A stretch of 64,000 bases of DNA from Casuarius casuarius (Eukaryota > Chordata > Aves > Casuariiformes > Casuariidae). The notes below the pieces were generated by a model. The model saw only the letters and a list, made by a program, of their open reading frames with translations, was not told where the DNA came from and searched no databases. Positions 9,551 through 23,013 of the stretch are shown one piece after another (positions within the stretch are counted from its first letter, which is position 1; each line of letters opens with the position of its first letter). The translations under genes were made by a program, and so were the position numbers. The stretch covers positions 3,312,212-3,376,211 of the forward strand of contig PTFA01000085.1 of the NCBI GenBank assembly GCA_003342895.1, given 5' to 3'.

Positions 9551-12500
9551 CAGCTCGCGATCTTACTTAAACACTCTCTATGAATCATACAACGTACTTG
9601 TCTGATTTAATCTGCCTCTATATTCCTTTTGTCATGACAAAAACTACAGTTACTGGTAAATGCATAGGTACGAGCTTGTGCCAAAGCAGCAGAATAAAAC
9701 CTTCGTAACTGACAGCACTCAGCTCTTCTGAATGATACGGATCAGCAATTACCCATCAAACTGCAAGTCAAATCTTACCAAGTCAATATTTAATTTTACA
9801 ACAAAAATTACAATAGGAATCCCCTAGTCTGCAACCCTATCTTCATAACCTAGTAACAGAGTTCATAAACATCCTGTAACTGATAAACAAAATTTTCACT
9901 GAGAAAACTAAAATTTCAGTCAGAAATCTGAAGAATGCATGTAAAATACTAAACAAATATTAGACAAATCTAAGTTGAACTTGTGACTCATATATTAAGA
10001 CTTATTATATCCTAGTTAGACACATAAGTGGAGATGCATGCTACTAAATTTTCAAGGACTAATAGCTCAGTCAAATTGCCTTGTGAAAATTCACATTTTT
10101 TTTAACCTAAGTAGTAGTATTTTGGTGACAATCCACACTTCTGTTTCCAAGCTGTAATTGCACACGTTTTACATATGTCACAAGTTTAAAAAAGAGATAC
10201 TAAATGAATTTAAAATTTTGCCAGCAACTTCCCAGAGATTTAAGGAAGATTAAGATCACAGATTGTTTTTTAATGGTTCTAAGCACACACATTAAATATT
10301 GCCAGATATTTTATTACAAGTAACAAAAAAAGTGGCTGAGTTTTAGATCATGATCTTTTTTGCTCCTTGTGTACTGCAGAAGGTTAGTCCAGGATTACTG
10401 GAGAGTGTAAGTGCTGATTTTTAAAGTAATATTTAGTTTAGTTCTGCTGATGGATTTAGGTTTCCGTGTTTCACTTGGACATTTGCAGCTCTGGAAAGGC
10501 ATCATTCATGTCAGTTATTTCTGCCCATACAAAACACAAAAACACTGGAATTATCTTTCAAAGAGGCTAATTCATTTTCTGGCTGGGGAAGAGAAAGCCA
10601 GCAGAAAGCTTTTTGTCTATGCAAAGGCAAAACAAAGAACTAAAAAGCAAGTATTTGCTCGATTCAGAAAGCCAGTTCTCAGCCAACCAAACTGGGTTAG
10701 ACTAGGGAATCATAGTATTATGGATCAAATATTATAAGGATGATTTATTGAGTACTGCCATTACACCTGGGAAGCCACAAGAGAGGGGAAGCACAGGGAA
10801 GCTTGTCTGTTAATTATACTTGCAGTTCTATTTAATTATTTCTTCTAAGGCTGCACCCTCTCCCCCCACTTGCAAAATAATATAAAAACATCTGGTCATA
10901 GGGTTACAGGTTAAAAACGAACTGGTTTAAACCTGACGAGAAGCTGCTCTCCTCCAAAGACTCAGAGAGCGAACGGGTTACCAAGGCCCGAGCACAAGCC
11001 CACAGCAGCGTATGCTTCTAGTTAGCCTGAGCAGCTCCCCGACGCATCGGAGGGATCCGCTAACCGAGACGGTCCCTCTCCTATGACACACTCACCACAT
11101 GCATTTCCGTGTGGCAAGCGACGTGGCCAACGATAATCCAGTTTTCCAGGGTCCTCTAAGCTCGGGGCTTGGGGACACTGCCCGTGCCGGCCGCCGGAGA
11201 TGTGAGCGGGCACACAGGGAGCCCTTCGTGACAGACTGCTCCGAAACAGCGGTGTGTGCTTTATTATCATCAATTTTGTTTCATTTTTGGGAGACTTGAA
11301 GACTTTTCACAAACATAATGGGAGGACATGCTTTAAGCATTGCCAAACGCTACCAAAAGCGGCAAGCGCCGTGTAACTCAGCTTGAGTTTCAGCTTTCAT
11401 TCTGGGTGCTCGCCCACAATTTCCTTAAGCAGAAATTTCCCAGGCAAATTCATTTTACACTGAAATCTTTGCTCACCTCAGAACACAGATCAGAAAAGCT
11501 GAAACGTTAAACCTAATTTAGTCCTTTCAGAGGAGTTTGTCTGAAAATAAAAGTACTCTCTTCTTTCTCTCCAGCACATTCAAACTGCAGTCTCAGTCTG
11601 GGATAATCAAAAATGCTAATTCTAAACTTCACTTTTATTTTATACTCGTTATTAGTGGTTTTGCAAAGGCCTATCTGTGGTTAAGCCGACACTTCACTGC
11701 AGTCACCAGCAACACTTTTCACACCAAGGTGACGAGGTGGGCTTGCCACATGGCAGGTAACACCAAAGCTCACTAAAGTCTGGATTTTGTCCCACATCTC
11801 TCCTGGTATCCACTCGACTACTCTGCCTGCTAGCTCATATTGCCTCCCAAACATCAACTACACCAAAACATCAGAAAAATTTTAAAATGAGTGTTGTTAG
11901 GTGTTATCTTAACCATGCTATTTACTTATTATTTCTATTCCCCTTGCTAAATTATGTCTTAACATTGTATCATTGTTTACGCTGTTAAAACATGCGCCAT
12001 AAAAATGCACAAACTTCGGGAGCAAACGCGTTGCTGGCATTAACAGCAGTGCTACAGCCGACAGAAACTAGCCCAAGTCCAACTACCGACAAGGAGATGA
12101 NGGCCAGTGGCTCGCCGCTGCCAGCCGAGCACCGGGACGTGAGCGCGTGCTGCCAGGTCTCCCAGCAGCAGCCGGGTGCCGGCTTGGCAACGCGGCTGCA
12201 GGAATCTAATGCGACTTGCTGCTGCTTTCTGTGGGCTATCGGCTTCTTCCATCCGCAGAAAAAGAGGAAAAATTGGTTCTTGCTGCTTTAAGGCATCAGA
12301 GAAGGGAGAAGGACTGCCAAGGAGAGAGCCGAAATCTGTAGCTACAAAATACCCCAAATGCCAGGTTTCGAACAAAACCTCACTGCACGTGTAAGCNCAC
12401 TGCTCTTGCCCGGCTCTGTGTAGGACACCAGTGCGTTCTCGAACCAGGATGGCAGGGTTCAGTAACTTGACCAAGTGTTAGAAGTTGTAGCTCTCTTATC

Positions 12501-14121
12501 AAGTGAAAAGACACAATTATTTTAACATGTGAAGTGGAAACACAGGAAAACCATCTAATTCAGCAGCTGCATCATAAATTTGGAAAGTTTTAAACTTCCT
12601 GAAGCTAAAACTTCCTCAGTTCTTGGAGAGAAAAAAAGTGCTAATGAAATGATATATTCCACAGCTACTTTGTAACAGAGACAGTGATTATCACTGTGAG
12701 ATGAATTAACTTTTTAGAAACGCATCTTTCTCAGCAAAATTTAATTTCTTATGAAGTGAATCATTAAAATTGTCTCTTCTACTTGACTGTGTTCTCCTAC
12801 CATAACTTCTTTAATGTTACGATGCTACTTTCTTAGAAAACTCACCCTAAAAAGGTAACGGGTCTCAAAGTGGCACCCCTGGCCATTTCCACAGTCTTGC
12901 CTGACCCTTGTTCCAAACTTGAGCATGTCCATTATAAACATTTGGATCTTAAAATCGTACTCTTGGTATGGGAACTATTAATGCTTCTTTTCTATTTACT
13001 TATCATTTATATAAACGCCAATTCTGATTTGTACAAACAGCTAATAACTTGACCAAACAGGAACTGAAAGGCCGCGCAGCTATTTTCTGCAACCACGGAG
13101 CCTTCCATCAAACAGTTAAATGCTTTTGTTTGATGTCAGGTTATTTATAACTTTGTAAAAGAAATAACTCTTTATATTAGTAGTCCACAGTTTCTCTTCA
13201 AAGTTAGATCTGCATTATTTCTTTGCTTCTATATAAACAAAACCCACACGGCTAGCATTTAATCAGCAGAATATGTCACCACTTAGGCTCTTCTTCTGTT
13301 TTAAGGTCAAGCTCTTTTCTTTCCATTTTGCAAACTCCACTATTGGCAAGGCTCTGAGCAAAGAATGTTTTAAATTATTCCCAACATTTATCAGAAATCA
13401 GAACACCATTTCCATGCAGAAACAATCTTCCAGAATGGTACATTCAAATTTAAAACCAATAATTTGTCTATTTGAAAAATTCCAATATTTATTTTCTTAA
13501 AACGACTCGTAAGCTTTCAGAAAGAAGTTAGATAGATAACAGAGTTCAGAAATAACATTAGTCTTCCTATAAACCACATTATGAGCATTAGCCTTCTAGA
13601 ATTAGCTTTATAGTTTAAGGACACAGATTTGATGGTACTACATGCATGCATAACTCAAAGAAAAAAATTATCTGAGTACTTTTTTATAATCATCCTAAGC
13701 CCTTTTATCTTGTAGGATAGGACAATGATAAATACACATAGTGATGTATTTAAAAATGTAAAAAACATCTATCAAAGGTGATGCTAACAGGAAATCTAGC
13801 TAAACAAGCCCTTTCCATAAAACACTTGAAAAAATGCCACCCAAAAAGATAACTGGCAAGCCAGTCACCTTAGTTAAAAGAGAACAAATAGGGTATATAG
13901 AAATTAAATGCGGCTATAAGTAAATAATGTTAAACAGATATTGTAAAGGATAAGCTCCATTACAACACGATAAGGCAGGAGAATGGAAACTATAGTAATA
14001 TGCCTTGAGGCTATATATGAATTTAACATATGCCTAGCCTACAGGATAAACCAGTAACCTAATCCCCGAAGCAGCAAAACTTAGTAAAGACTTAACTTTA
14101 AACATGTGAATATCTGAGGTT

Positions 14122-14172
14122 GCTCTCATGCTTAATGTTAAGCACATAAGTACCTTGTTAAATTGAGGTATA
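14122..14172. repeat. Ancient amniote interspersed repeat relic
   Basis: The segment CATGCTTAATGTTAAGCACA followed by TAAGTACCTTGTTAAATTG resembles the same ancient palindromic repeat family as 7571-7672. The assignment is from memory of the motif, not from a search. Confidence 0.35.
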
Positions 14173-15599
14173 TCGTTACTTTCTAGAAAACAGTAAGTTT
14201 CGCATATTTTCCAAANTAATGTAGCAGTAGGTTTGTGTGTTAGACAGATTATTTCTAACCAGAGATTATTATACATCAAACACATGTATTGAGAAATACA
14301 CATATTCTGTAAATTCAAATAAAAAATGATCGTGCATCTCCCAAGCCCTAGATATTATTCCAAACATTGAAATGATCAGAATTGGGCTGCTTAATCCTGC
14401 ATTCTTTTTGAAGAATCACCTTCACACTTAGGTAAGACCTTCAACTTTGATATTTCCTGTTTCCTTAAGATTGTATCTTTTACATGGATCTATACATCTA
14501 CCTTTGCATTGCCAGTGGACTCCAGTTCTGCCCAAGGCTACCAGAACTTTGGTGCAAAGGGTATCCGATAACATTTTGTACTTCAGAAGGATCAATTTAG
14601 GACCTAACATTCAGTTTTCTAACTTGGTAACAGCATTACGTCCTATGGTTATCAATTTGATGCACTTTTTGCACAGTGATTGCTTTTTCATGCTCTCGCA
14701 NGAGCGCAACAGATGCTCATGCATCTTTGAATTGGGATTCCTTCATCACCGCTTCCTTTATATGAAGACTATGGTGTCCGATCATTACAATCCACAGTTC
14801 GGCTGAAAACTAGAATCCTACGTCTGACTCAAATGCAAGACGTAACCAGCGATTCTTTCTTTCAAGTAAGTACTGAAGTGTTATCTGGTCACTTGGACAT
14901 GGAAACCTTCACGAGCAGTGGCTGGGATTCGTTTGGAGGGAGCACGCTGCAGGGCAGGGAGCCGAACCGGAGCAGCAGCAGGAACGCAGGCTGCCGCTGG
15001 CACCGCCAGTAAAACGACGCTAAAGAGACACTGACGTAACGCTTCAGCGGCTAAGTATTCGCGTTACTTTTCTACCCACTTCTGGAAATTTGCACCCTGG
15101 TTTGGTGGACAGAGTGCGATATATAAAACATGCGTTTTTCTAAAACTTAACCTGCATATGGATTTCTAGTTAGTGATACAATAATTCGCAATCCTATGCT
15201 TCACTTCTTATATTAAAATTAAAGCCCTCTGAGGCTAAAACACACGTCTCATCTTCGATTTCTATTCAGGAGGCCTAAATCCTCCGCTACCCCTGGAAAT
15301 GACTGGAAAAACGAGATAATCAGAAAGTTTCTAAAATTCTGCGAGCATTAACGCCTGCTGTTGGACTGAATCCCAGCACACAGCCCCGTGCCACCGCAGT
15401 CACGGCACGGCAGCCTAGGTCGTATCGCCACTGCGCCCTAGAATTTGACTGCTGAACCTAACACTGAATTTGTACTATAAGTGATTATTTGGAATTTTTT
15501 AATTATTTGGAAATTTGGCATCTAACGAATGTTTAAGAGATGTAATTCTCTAGGTCTCAGGGTAAAAAAAATCTTCAGTGTACCACTTGTACCTTTAAG

Positions 15600-15670
15600 C
15601 TGCCGTTTTGGGCTTGATTCTCTACTCATTTACACAGGTAAAACTTAATGGATTTGATTGAAGAGAAGAA
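15600..15670 (+). repeat. Ancient amniote interspersed repeat relic
   Basis: GGGCTTGATTCTCTACTCAT followed by TTACACAGGTAAAACTTAATGG resembles a common sauropsid repeat whose consensus, as I remember it, runs GATTCTC-CTCATTTACAC-GGTGTAAAT and then a CATTGAAGTCAATGG palindrome. It is heavily diverged, so confidence is low. Confidence 0.35.
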
Positions 15671-16777
15671 ACAGGACCTCAGTCGCTGGAAGTGCACGCA
15701 GACTACTGCAGGAGACTTCTGCCAGCGTCGCTGAAAACATACCCAGTTTTTTCCTCAGCTGACAGGTCAAAATGCCCAGGAGGTGGGGGAAATGAAATAT
15801 ATGTATAGTGTAAAAAAAAGTGTAATGAAAATACCACAGTTTAAAATACAGAAAATCTTTTTGCTCTCCCTGAGCATTCTCTCTTCAAAAGCAAGCACTT
15901 TCTGTCCCCCCCTTAAAACATACCAGCAGCTGCGTTATGCAGACTGGGGATTTTTATTACATTTTGTTTTCTGGCTTCCACAATAAATGCAATGGGTTTA
16001 TGAAAATATCTGATCACCAGCTGAACAGATTGCAAGACATCGAGCCACCAGATACACGTTACTGAGCTGGCTGAGAAAAAGCTTACAACAGAAAGCAAGA
16101 AAATGTATTTTTCTGCCATGAAAAATATCCTACCATTTACCCATAGCTAAGTGCAGCGTGAGACGAGCAAGTTTTTCCACAGTACTCACTTCCCAAGATT
16201 TAAGGCGCCTTTTTTTTTTTCTTTTCTATTTCGGTACCGCTCGAGTCCAACGCTACTGGAACTAAACACGCCGAAACGGGGTTGGGAGGCTGCTCCGGGC
16301 CCGCGCGGCCCCCGAGTGCTCCGACCCACTGTCCCATGCCGTGACCACAGAGCCGGCCGCCGGCCTGGCCGCGGGCCGAGATGAGGGCCTAGCTCTGCAG
16401 CAGCGAGGGCAGCAGCCCACGGCAGTTATTCTTCTACGGTTACAGTCTAAGCACAAGACAATAACAGATATCTAAGTGCATTAACTTATTGAATTAATTC
16501 CTAGGCACTTTCTCGCCACCTCCTGTGGAAATTGGACAGCTGGAGGGAAACGTGCAGCCGTCCCAAACTGAAACCACACATCACTGGTTTTCTGGAGATC
16601 TTTCCTCATATGAATTCCTCCCCCTCCAAACAAGGGAGAAAAAAAAAGAAAAAAAAAAAAAAGGAGATCTGCTCTGGAACACCAGAAATGCAGTCAAAAC
16701 ATGGAGCGCGAAGTATGCAACCCTACCTGCTGCTGCTGCTGCTACATTTTAGTTGCTTTGACAAAGATCATTGTTAA

Positions 16778-16830
16778 AATATATATATATATATATATAT
16801 ATATTTTTTTATATATATATAAAAAATATA
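16778..16830. repeat. (TA)n microsatellite with palindromic A/T tails
   Basis: A run of AT dinucleotides (16779-16804) is followed by seven T, a second AT run and six A. The whole tract is nearly self-complementary and could extrude as a hairpin. A poly-purine A/G tract lies just upstream at about 16636-16662. Confidence 0.9.
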
Positions 16831-18840
16831 AGGGTCCTCAATCAGCCAGCACACTAACCAAGGTGTCGGACAAATCGCCACCGAGGTGCCCGCACTCGTC
16901 ACTGTCTAGCTGGGGTTGCCCTTGGCTCACCTAAGTGACTGCGTGGCCTGACCAGGTAAGGCTGATACAGCACGCACGCTGGCGGTGCTTTAACTTGCGC
17001 CATCTTATGTGGCTGAGTTTAATCCGTGGTAGACTTTTTGTTCTCAAGTCTCCTAAAGGGTAGGCAGGACTTGTTGAAATCAGCTACTCCGTAAGATTTA
17101 CCAGGGGTGTTCAGCACGGAGGTTTAAAACGTGCTTTTTGAAAGGTTTAGAGAACTCAGTGGACAACCTCAACATGAAATCTACACTCCTAAAAATACCT
17201 CCTCCGAAAAGAAACTGCCAGAATCAGAACAAAGTGATTTCAGATACTATTTACTTACAAATATGGGCAGTAAGTAGGCAAAAATTATGGATTCTTGAAT
17301 GTTTACACTTGTTGTATACTTTTTAAAAATTCCACCTACCAGATCAAAATGGATCCAGTCACAGCATAGCCCCCAAAAGCAACATAAATAATGAAAATTT
17401 AATGATAGCCTCTACTAAAAACCTCTAAATAACCATTCTTTCAAGTCTTCCTGTCTATTTCTGATTTTCACAACCATATTATCCCATTTTAAAAGTATTT
17501 TTCTTGCTCTTGCTACATACTAGAGGAAACTGGCTATGTTCTGAAACTCAGCACAAGCAGAGCACTGTCAAATGCACAGAATAACTTCTCTACACAACTA
17601 AGGCAACTTTTCATCTAAAGTCTCTTTGTAAGTGCCCCTTATAAGCTAAGGGCATTTGTAACCATATTTAGGATAATTGTCATATGCATATATATACATA
17701 TGTGATATATATGCACAGACTTTAAGTTAATAAAGTTATTCTGCTTAACATGGAATAAAGTGTACTGTTATTTTATGATAGAAATACTATCAGCCATGTG
17801 GAAAGAATGTAAAAAAAAATCAGAAAATGAAACTATAAGTCAGTCATTTAAAGCAAAGAAGAGGAAAAAAACTCAGAGTATGAAACCTTTCTTGTGGACC
17901 ATCTACTGTGTTTTCTTTGTGTTGGAAAAGAGTAATAAATTTCATGAACCTTTCAAAACTGTGGTTTCCATACTACACTTCAATCTTTTTAAACATTGTA
18001 TTTATTATACCTTGATTCTGCTGTGTGCCGTTTGGTATTTTTAAGACAGGAGAAATTCCACTCTCAAAATATCCTGTAATCTTATTGTTCCTTACTCCTT
18101 TAACTGGAGCAAGATGGCATGCCTGAAACATGTTTTACAATAAATTTTCCACAACTAGATAGCACGGATTAATTTCTAGTGAGTGAGTGATACCATTAAA
18201 CTTAACTCTATGTGCTTCTACTTTCAAAATATGGATTATTAGATATTAACATTTAAATTTGTTATGACTTGACAATAAAAATAAAGTACTTTGCTGTTGG
18301 CATGACTGTCTAGGGATAAAAGTGAGGAAAGGTTTTGAAGGACAGATAAATAAGCTTTTATTCACTCAACTCACGCAACTGGAAGACAAACTTTTGTGGA
18401 TAAAATCTCTTCTTCAAGGACGCATGGTTTGTGCATCCAATTTTTTCCAATTATATTGGTTACTCTAATAAAAGTTCTTACTTCTATCTACAAACCCTAA
18501 TTTTATAACGGAAATTTTAAAACCTGAACTACTTTCCCCCTAGCTCTTTCACAGGGATTTTATGTCCTGCAGTCTAATAACAATATTTTTCAGTTTGGCA
18601 ATAGAGATTCTTATAGAGCACTCTAAATACGAGTGTCAAAGACTGAATGAACAAAAGCATTTTTTTTTTTTAAATACATGCCTAACAAGACACATGTACC
18701 ATGCAACAACTGGGGCCTGTCATGCAAGATCCTGAGTCTGAGGATCTGAACTGTGAAGACTTTTCACATGAAAAATGCACTCTAACTACAATGAATATGG
18801 AAAGATTTTTATTCCCAATACAGCAATGCAAAAGAAGCCA

Positions 18841-18960
18841 AATCATCTGTCATTCATGTTAATTTAATTATGAGACCACATTCAATTATCCAATATAATA
18901 TGCAAATAAAGTGACAGTTGACAGCGCATACTAATTATATTCATTATATTAATTAAACCA
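18841..18960. promoter_or_regulatory. Candidate enhancer: homeodomain/octamer/TALE site cluster
   Basis: Within 120 bases there are several TAATTA or ATTAATTAA homeodomain cores (about 18856-18870, 18931-18937 and 18949-18955), a perfect POU octamer ATGCAAAT at 18900-18907 and two MEIS-type TGACAG sites at 18912-18917 and 18919-18924. AT-rich sequence will produce some of these by chance, but the octamer and paired TGACAG are less expected. SCAPER introns are known to host Islet-gene enhancers in other animals, which raises the prior. The function is inferred. Confidence 0.3.
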
Positions 18961-19589
18961 AAGCAGAAAGGGAATAAAAATGTAATGAAATAGAAGAATA
19001 TCTTTAATTAACAACAACATTTTAATTAGAAACTGTAATACTATAGTCTGATAAAGTATGATTGGCTTATTCAAAGATAGGACATTATTTTTATTACAGT
19101 TTTGTTTTACATGTCCATCCTTACTATCATGGGACCTGTTTTCTTACGCTAATAGATTAAATGGTGGCAAAAAAAGAGAATCAGTTTCCTTGATCACACT
19201 TCATGCAAAGCAGATGCCTAATAAAGCCAAGTTACACTGCAGCATGATTACAGAACTCCCTGTCTTGTAAAACGCAAGCTGTCTAACTCTATAGTAAACA
19301 CAGGTTCACGTGCCGATACAAAACAGACAGTGTCGCTTAGTCTTGACTAATGGTGCTAAAGCATTTAAAATATTAAAAGAAACACTCTTTGCTTTCTGAA
19401 ATTTTTAGGTTCATAAGTGATTTATTTCTTCAGTGACAGCAGCTGTCCTAAAAAAGCTCTATGACTGTTAAAACAAAATATGAAAAAAGGAAAGGAATAT
19501 TACTAATATATTATATGTGGGCAGAGTCAGCAAAATCATAGCCTTTTTAAAATAAACAGAGCAAGCACTACCAAAGCAGGGAGGAATGC

Positions 19590-19780
19590 ATTCCTTCGGG
19601 ATCCACTGTCCTCCTCGCCGCTGCACAGGATCAGCTGGGGCCGGGGCCAAGGGCTGCGGGTGGGGAAGCAGCGACCGGGAGCCCAGCCGCCGTCTCGCCT
19701 CTGCGGGCGGGCGCGCGTGCGTGCGGGGACTCGCTGCGTGGCCCCGCTCCCATCCCCAGCTCCGGGGGCTCTGCTGAAAT
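19590..19780. other. GC/CpG-rich islet within SCAPER intron
   Basis: About 190 bases of GC-rich sequence include an alternating purine-pyrimidine stretch (GCGCGCGTGCGTGCG near 19708-19722) with Z-DNA-like potential. The flanks are AT-rich. No coding content was recognised. Confidence 0.45.
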
Positions 19781-21119
19781 ATGAACCTTGAAGCCATGAG
19801 AAAGAAAAGACCTATCCCTTTTAATTTGCCACTCAACTAAGCGTAAAGAGTTTTACAGATATTGTAATAAAACCAGACAAACCTGTATTACATTAAATGA
19901 TTGGGATATGATGCTCCTGGTAGATTTTCTTCTATGAATGTAAAATATTTAGGAAATTGCCCTTTTATTATTTTGACTGCACAGTGGTAATAATTCATTT
20001 AAATCACAGTACTTCAAAAGGTCAACATTGAGGTTGACAGACTGTAANATTTCCTTTTCAGAAATCTATCTATTCTCCAAACTGAGAACTGCAAAATTTT
20101 GAATAATTAATTCTTTACCCCAGTATTTCATTTTGGACATTTTATCTGTGCACATGGGCAGACAAAGGAATCACAAAAGGCACAATGAAAGCTCTCAACA
20201 ACTATTTGTTCTTTTTTTGAGAGTAAACAGGAATGAAAACTTAAAATTAGTAAGAAGGAATATAAATTTACAGAGGAAAAAACTTGCTACCAGGCTCTAT
20301 GAATATTTGGTTTCATAGGTAGTCTGGTGTATCTATTTTTATTTTGCAGCTCTTTGTAGAAGCTCAAGTCTACTGTTTGAAAGCTTTCACTGTGAGACCA
20401 ATCTTTTATTTTTAGTAGGACTCTGCAGATGATCAACAATGAAAGAAAAAAACTGGAAGCTCTGAACAAGTAACAAAAAATTAAACCATAAGCGAGTGAA
20501 TAGAAAGCACTGCCTTTTCCCAGAAAGGCACTATGTCAATATTGGAAGTCACAACACTAACAACACCTGAAAATAATGACCGCAAGCAAGTTCCATGGCC
20601 TGCCCTGTAGTAAAAGAAAAAAATACCGGGTTTATAATCTTCCCAACATTTTGCAAGTACCTGAGTGAGCAACACTGAAGTTTTGCAGAACTTTAGCGAC
20701 GNTATTAGAATAGCGCAATCACCACTCCCCTAGGAGTACAACCGTAGGGCTGAAGACACACAGGTGGACGTACAAGCTCCTACGCTGATCAGACCTCTCC
20801 ACCACCTTCCATTTGTTAGTTCTCATCAAGTATTGAAACACTGAACCGCTTTTTTAAACAAAAACCTAAACAGAAACACCATTTTCTCAATTAAAAACTT
20901 ACACACTACGAATGTGAGAAATTAAATAAGAAGTATGCCACGACATCTCTTGAGACGGTGCCACCAGAGCAAGCCATCATAAAAGACTGCTTTTACCATC
21001 TAAAAAGTACTGACATGCTGTGGTTGTTCTAACAAAGACCTAAGCTGGTCTTTCAGAGNTGTGGAAACTATCTTTTAGTCTTGAAAATTAACTCAGTTCA
21101 GGGGTAGATTGGTGATGGC

Positions 21120-21750
21120 ACATGACCTCACCGCAAGGGCTCATGCTGAAGGCTTCAAGCCACGCCGAACGCGCAGCGTGCCCGCAGAGAGACGCAGCAG
21201 GCGCACGCTTAGCCACCGCCTGCCCGCACTCGCCCTCACCGTCTGCTGCCCTGGCACTGCGCCCGCTCGCCGAGCTCGGACCCTGGCCCCTGGCCCCGGC
21301 ACCAGCGCTGAACAGCGACAGGCGCTACGGGCTGCTAGAGCTGACGTCCCTGGGAGGAAATCCCTCTCCTCTCCTATTCCTGGCACTTTTAGAGCTGCAT
21401 GTCCTCGTTCCAATGAATCACATCTGTTTATACTTGTGTGCCAGAAAAGACATTTTTTAAACTGCAGAGAAAAGACAACATTGTTTGCTGGCACTTCTGG
21501 ATGCCAGCGAGACCAGCGCAGAGCAGCGGNGATCAGGAAATCGCAGCAATATCGCATGGATTTGCAAAATGAACATCTTAAAAAATATTGCCCACAGGCC
21601 GTCCCTGTTCCCGAGAGACTCTAGACCACAGTTTCTTCTGGAGGGGCCCGAGGCCCCGGCAGCCTGTCCCCGGAGCCAGGCAGCCTCGAGATCCCGAACG
21701 GGATTTGGCTCCACGGGGCAGCAAGGCTGCAGCATCCTCCCTGAGGCTCT
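21120..21750. other. GC/CpG-rich islets within SCAPER intron
   Basis: Two GC-rich patches (about 21130-21360 and 21600-21750) are followed immediately by an AT-only palindromic tract (about 21772-21803). Open frames up to 171 codons exist but their translations are low-complexity and overlap on both strands. No domain was recognised. Confidence 0.4.
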
Positions 21751-22863
21751 GGCCAGAACCACAGAAGCATTGCTATATAATTATATTATATAATTATATA
21801 ATATTTCTGACAGCATTGTCAGCCTTAAGATACAATGTTCCAATTATAGTCGACAACTGTAGGATCATGGTCAGGCAGCTTTTGTTTAAACCTTTGCTGA
21901 TAAGTGGAAACATTTCTTTCTTCTGCTCTTCAGCTTAACTGAGGGGACTAAGCTTCTTGTCCTGAACACCCTCCACCCCACAAAATTTAACAAAAGTCGG
22001 CACCAGCTGTTACAAATATGGAGAGATAACAAAAGAAATAATGTCATAAAATATAACAGCCTGTTGAATCACACCAAAGATGAAGGTAGTATAATGCAGT
22101 TTTTACATATCCAGAGTCAAGTCCACATACTCAAAAATACAGACCAAGTGCCAACTTCTGCCTTGACCTGCCCCCTGAGAGGCTGTATGCAAATCAAGGA
22201 AACTGGGAGTTTTAAGACCAAAGGATTTGAAACAGTTTTAAAGTTTCACATCTGGATAATTTTATAAGCTATTCTTTCCAGTATGAGAGGTCATTCAGTC
22301 CATTAACAAAAGTGGACAACAGTCAAGGAAGCTGGAGGGGGATTTCCACTGTTTGTTTGAGAGAACATGTGTTNTACTACCAAAGATGCAAGTAAAAGGA
22401 CAGCTTAAACTTAAATGAGCTCTCTGGGTACCCAGGGAGTTGGTGACACTGGCATTCGAGGACATGCCTTTACTGAACACTGCAACACAGTTTAAAAAGC
22501 TACCTGAGCTGGCTTTAAAAGGGTTTGCTTCACTACCACAGCCATCTAACCAAGCTGTACTGGAGTTCACCTGGAATTTAAAATATCAGTTAAGTCTGTC
22601 TGGGCGGCGAGTAAGGCTAATTATGATCAATGCAACGTCAGCATCATTGTGTGCATACAAATATAGAGTTTGCTTACGGCCACGTAAAACGCGTGTTTTT
22701 GTGCTAAGATGCAACTTCAGCTTGTATTGGCAAATAAGTATATTTGTGTTCATAAGGAACCTCAAGGGCTTCAAAAACAACGTTGAGGGGACTACAGTTT
22801 TTGTAGGATCCATGACTAAATGTGTGCATGATAACTTCTGATCCCATTTTCCATTTACCTTAC

Positions 22864-23013
22864 CTGATTATCCGTGTTGTTTACAGTAAAATAGCCCACA
22901 CAAATAATGACTTCATGTAGCAGTCCTTCACAGGTATGCTGGGAGCAGTACCACAGCAGGGAGCTGACGATGTGACGGAACGCAAGGGACAGTCCTTCAG
23001 CACCCACAATAGA
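22864..23013 (-). CDS. SCAPER: SCAPER coding exon
   Basis: The exon is 150 nt, exactly 50 codons in phase 0 at both ends: SIVGAEGLSLAFRHIVSSLL, WYCSQHTCEGLLHEVIICVG and YFTVNNTDNQ. Human SCAPER reads SIVGAEGLSLAFRHMASSLL and later GYFTVNHPDNQ. The acceptor has a clean pyrimidine tract (GGGTTTTTTCAG) and the donor is CAG|GTAAGG. The reading frame stays open some way upstream of the acceptor, but those residues have no counterpart in SCAPER and are intronic. Confidence 0.95.

Larger units (their letters stand above)
5179..22863 (-). other. SCAPER intron, 17.7 kb
   Basis: This is the largest intron in the window. No exon or gene was recognised. It contains an inverted repeat (6600-6696), relics of ancient amniote repeats (7571-7672, 14122-14172, 15600-15670), GC-rich islets (8540-9550, 11000-11240, 12010-12200, 16240-16410, 19590-19780, 21120-21750), an AT-dinucleotide palindrome (16778-16830) and an AT-rich homeodomain-site cluster (18841-18960). 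The remainder, such as 9600-10950, 12480-14100 and 17000-18800, is ordinary AT-rich intron with short homopolymers in which I see nothing specific. Confidence 0.75.

Noticed and set aside
10411..10737. 108-codon plus-strand open frame ending near GAATCATAGTATTATGG
   Set aside because: The end was considered as a CR1 3' tail (GAATCATAGAATCAT), but the flanking CR1 3' UTR sequence is absent and the translation is not recognised.
14447..14806. 119-codon plus-strand open frame
   Set aside because: The translation has no recognised family, contains an unknown base and has a competing frame on the other strand; nothing supports expression.
21109..21624. 171-codon plus-strand open frame
   Set aside because: GC-islet artefact: Arg/Pro/Ala-rich, contains an N, has overlapping frames on both strands, and no recognised family.
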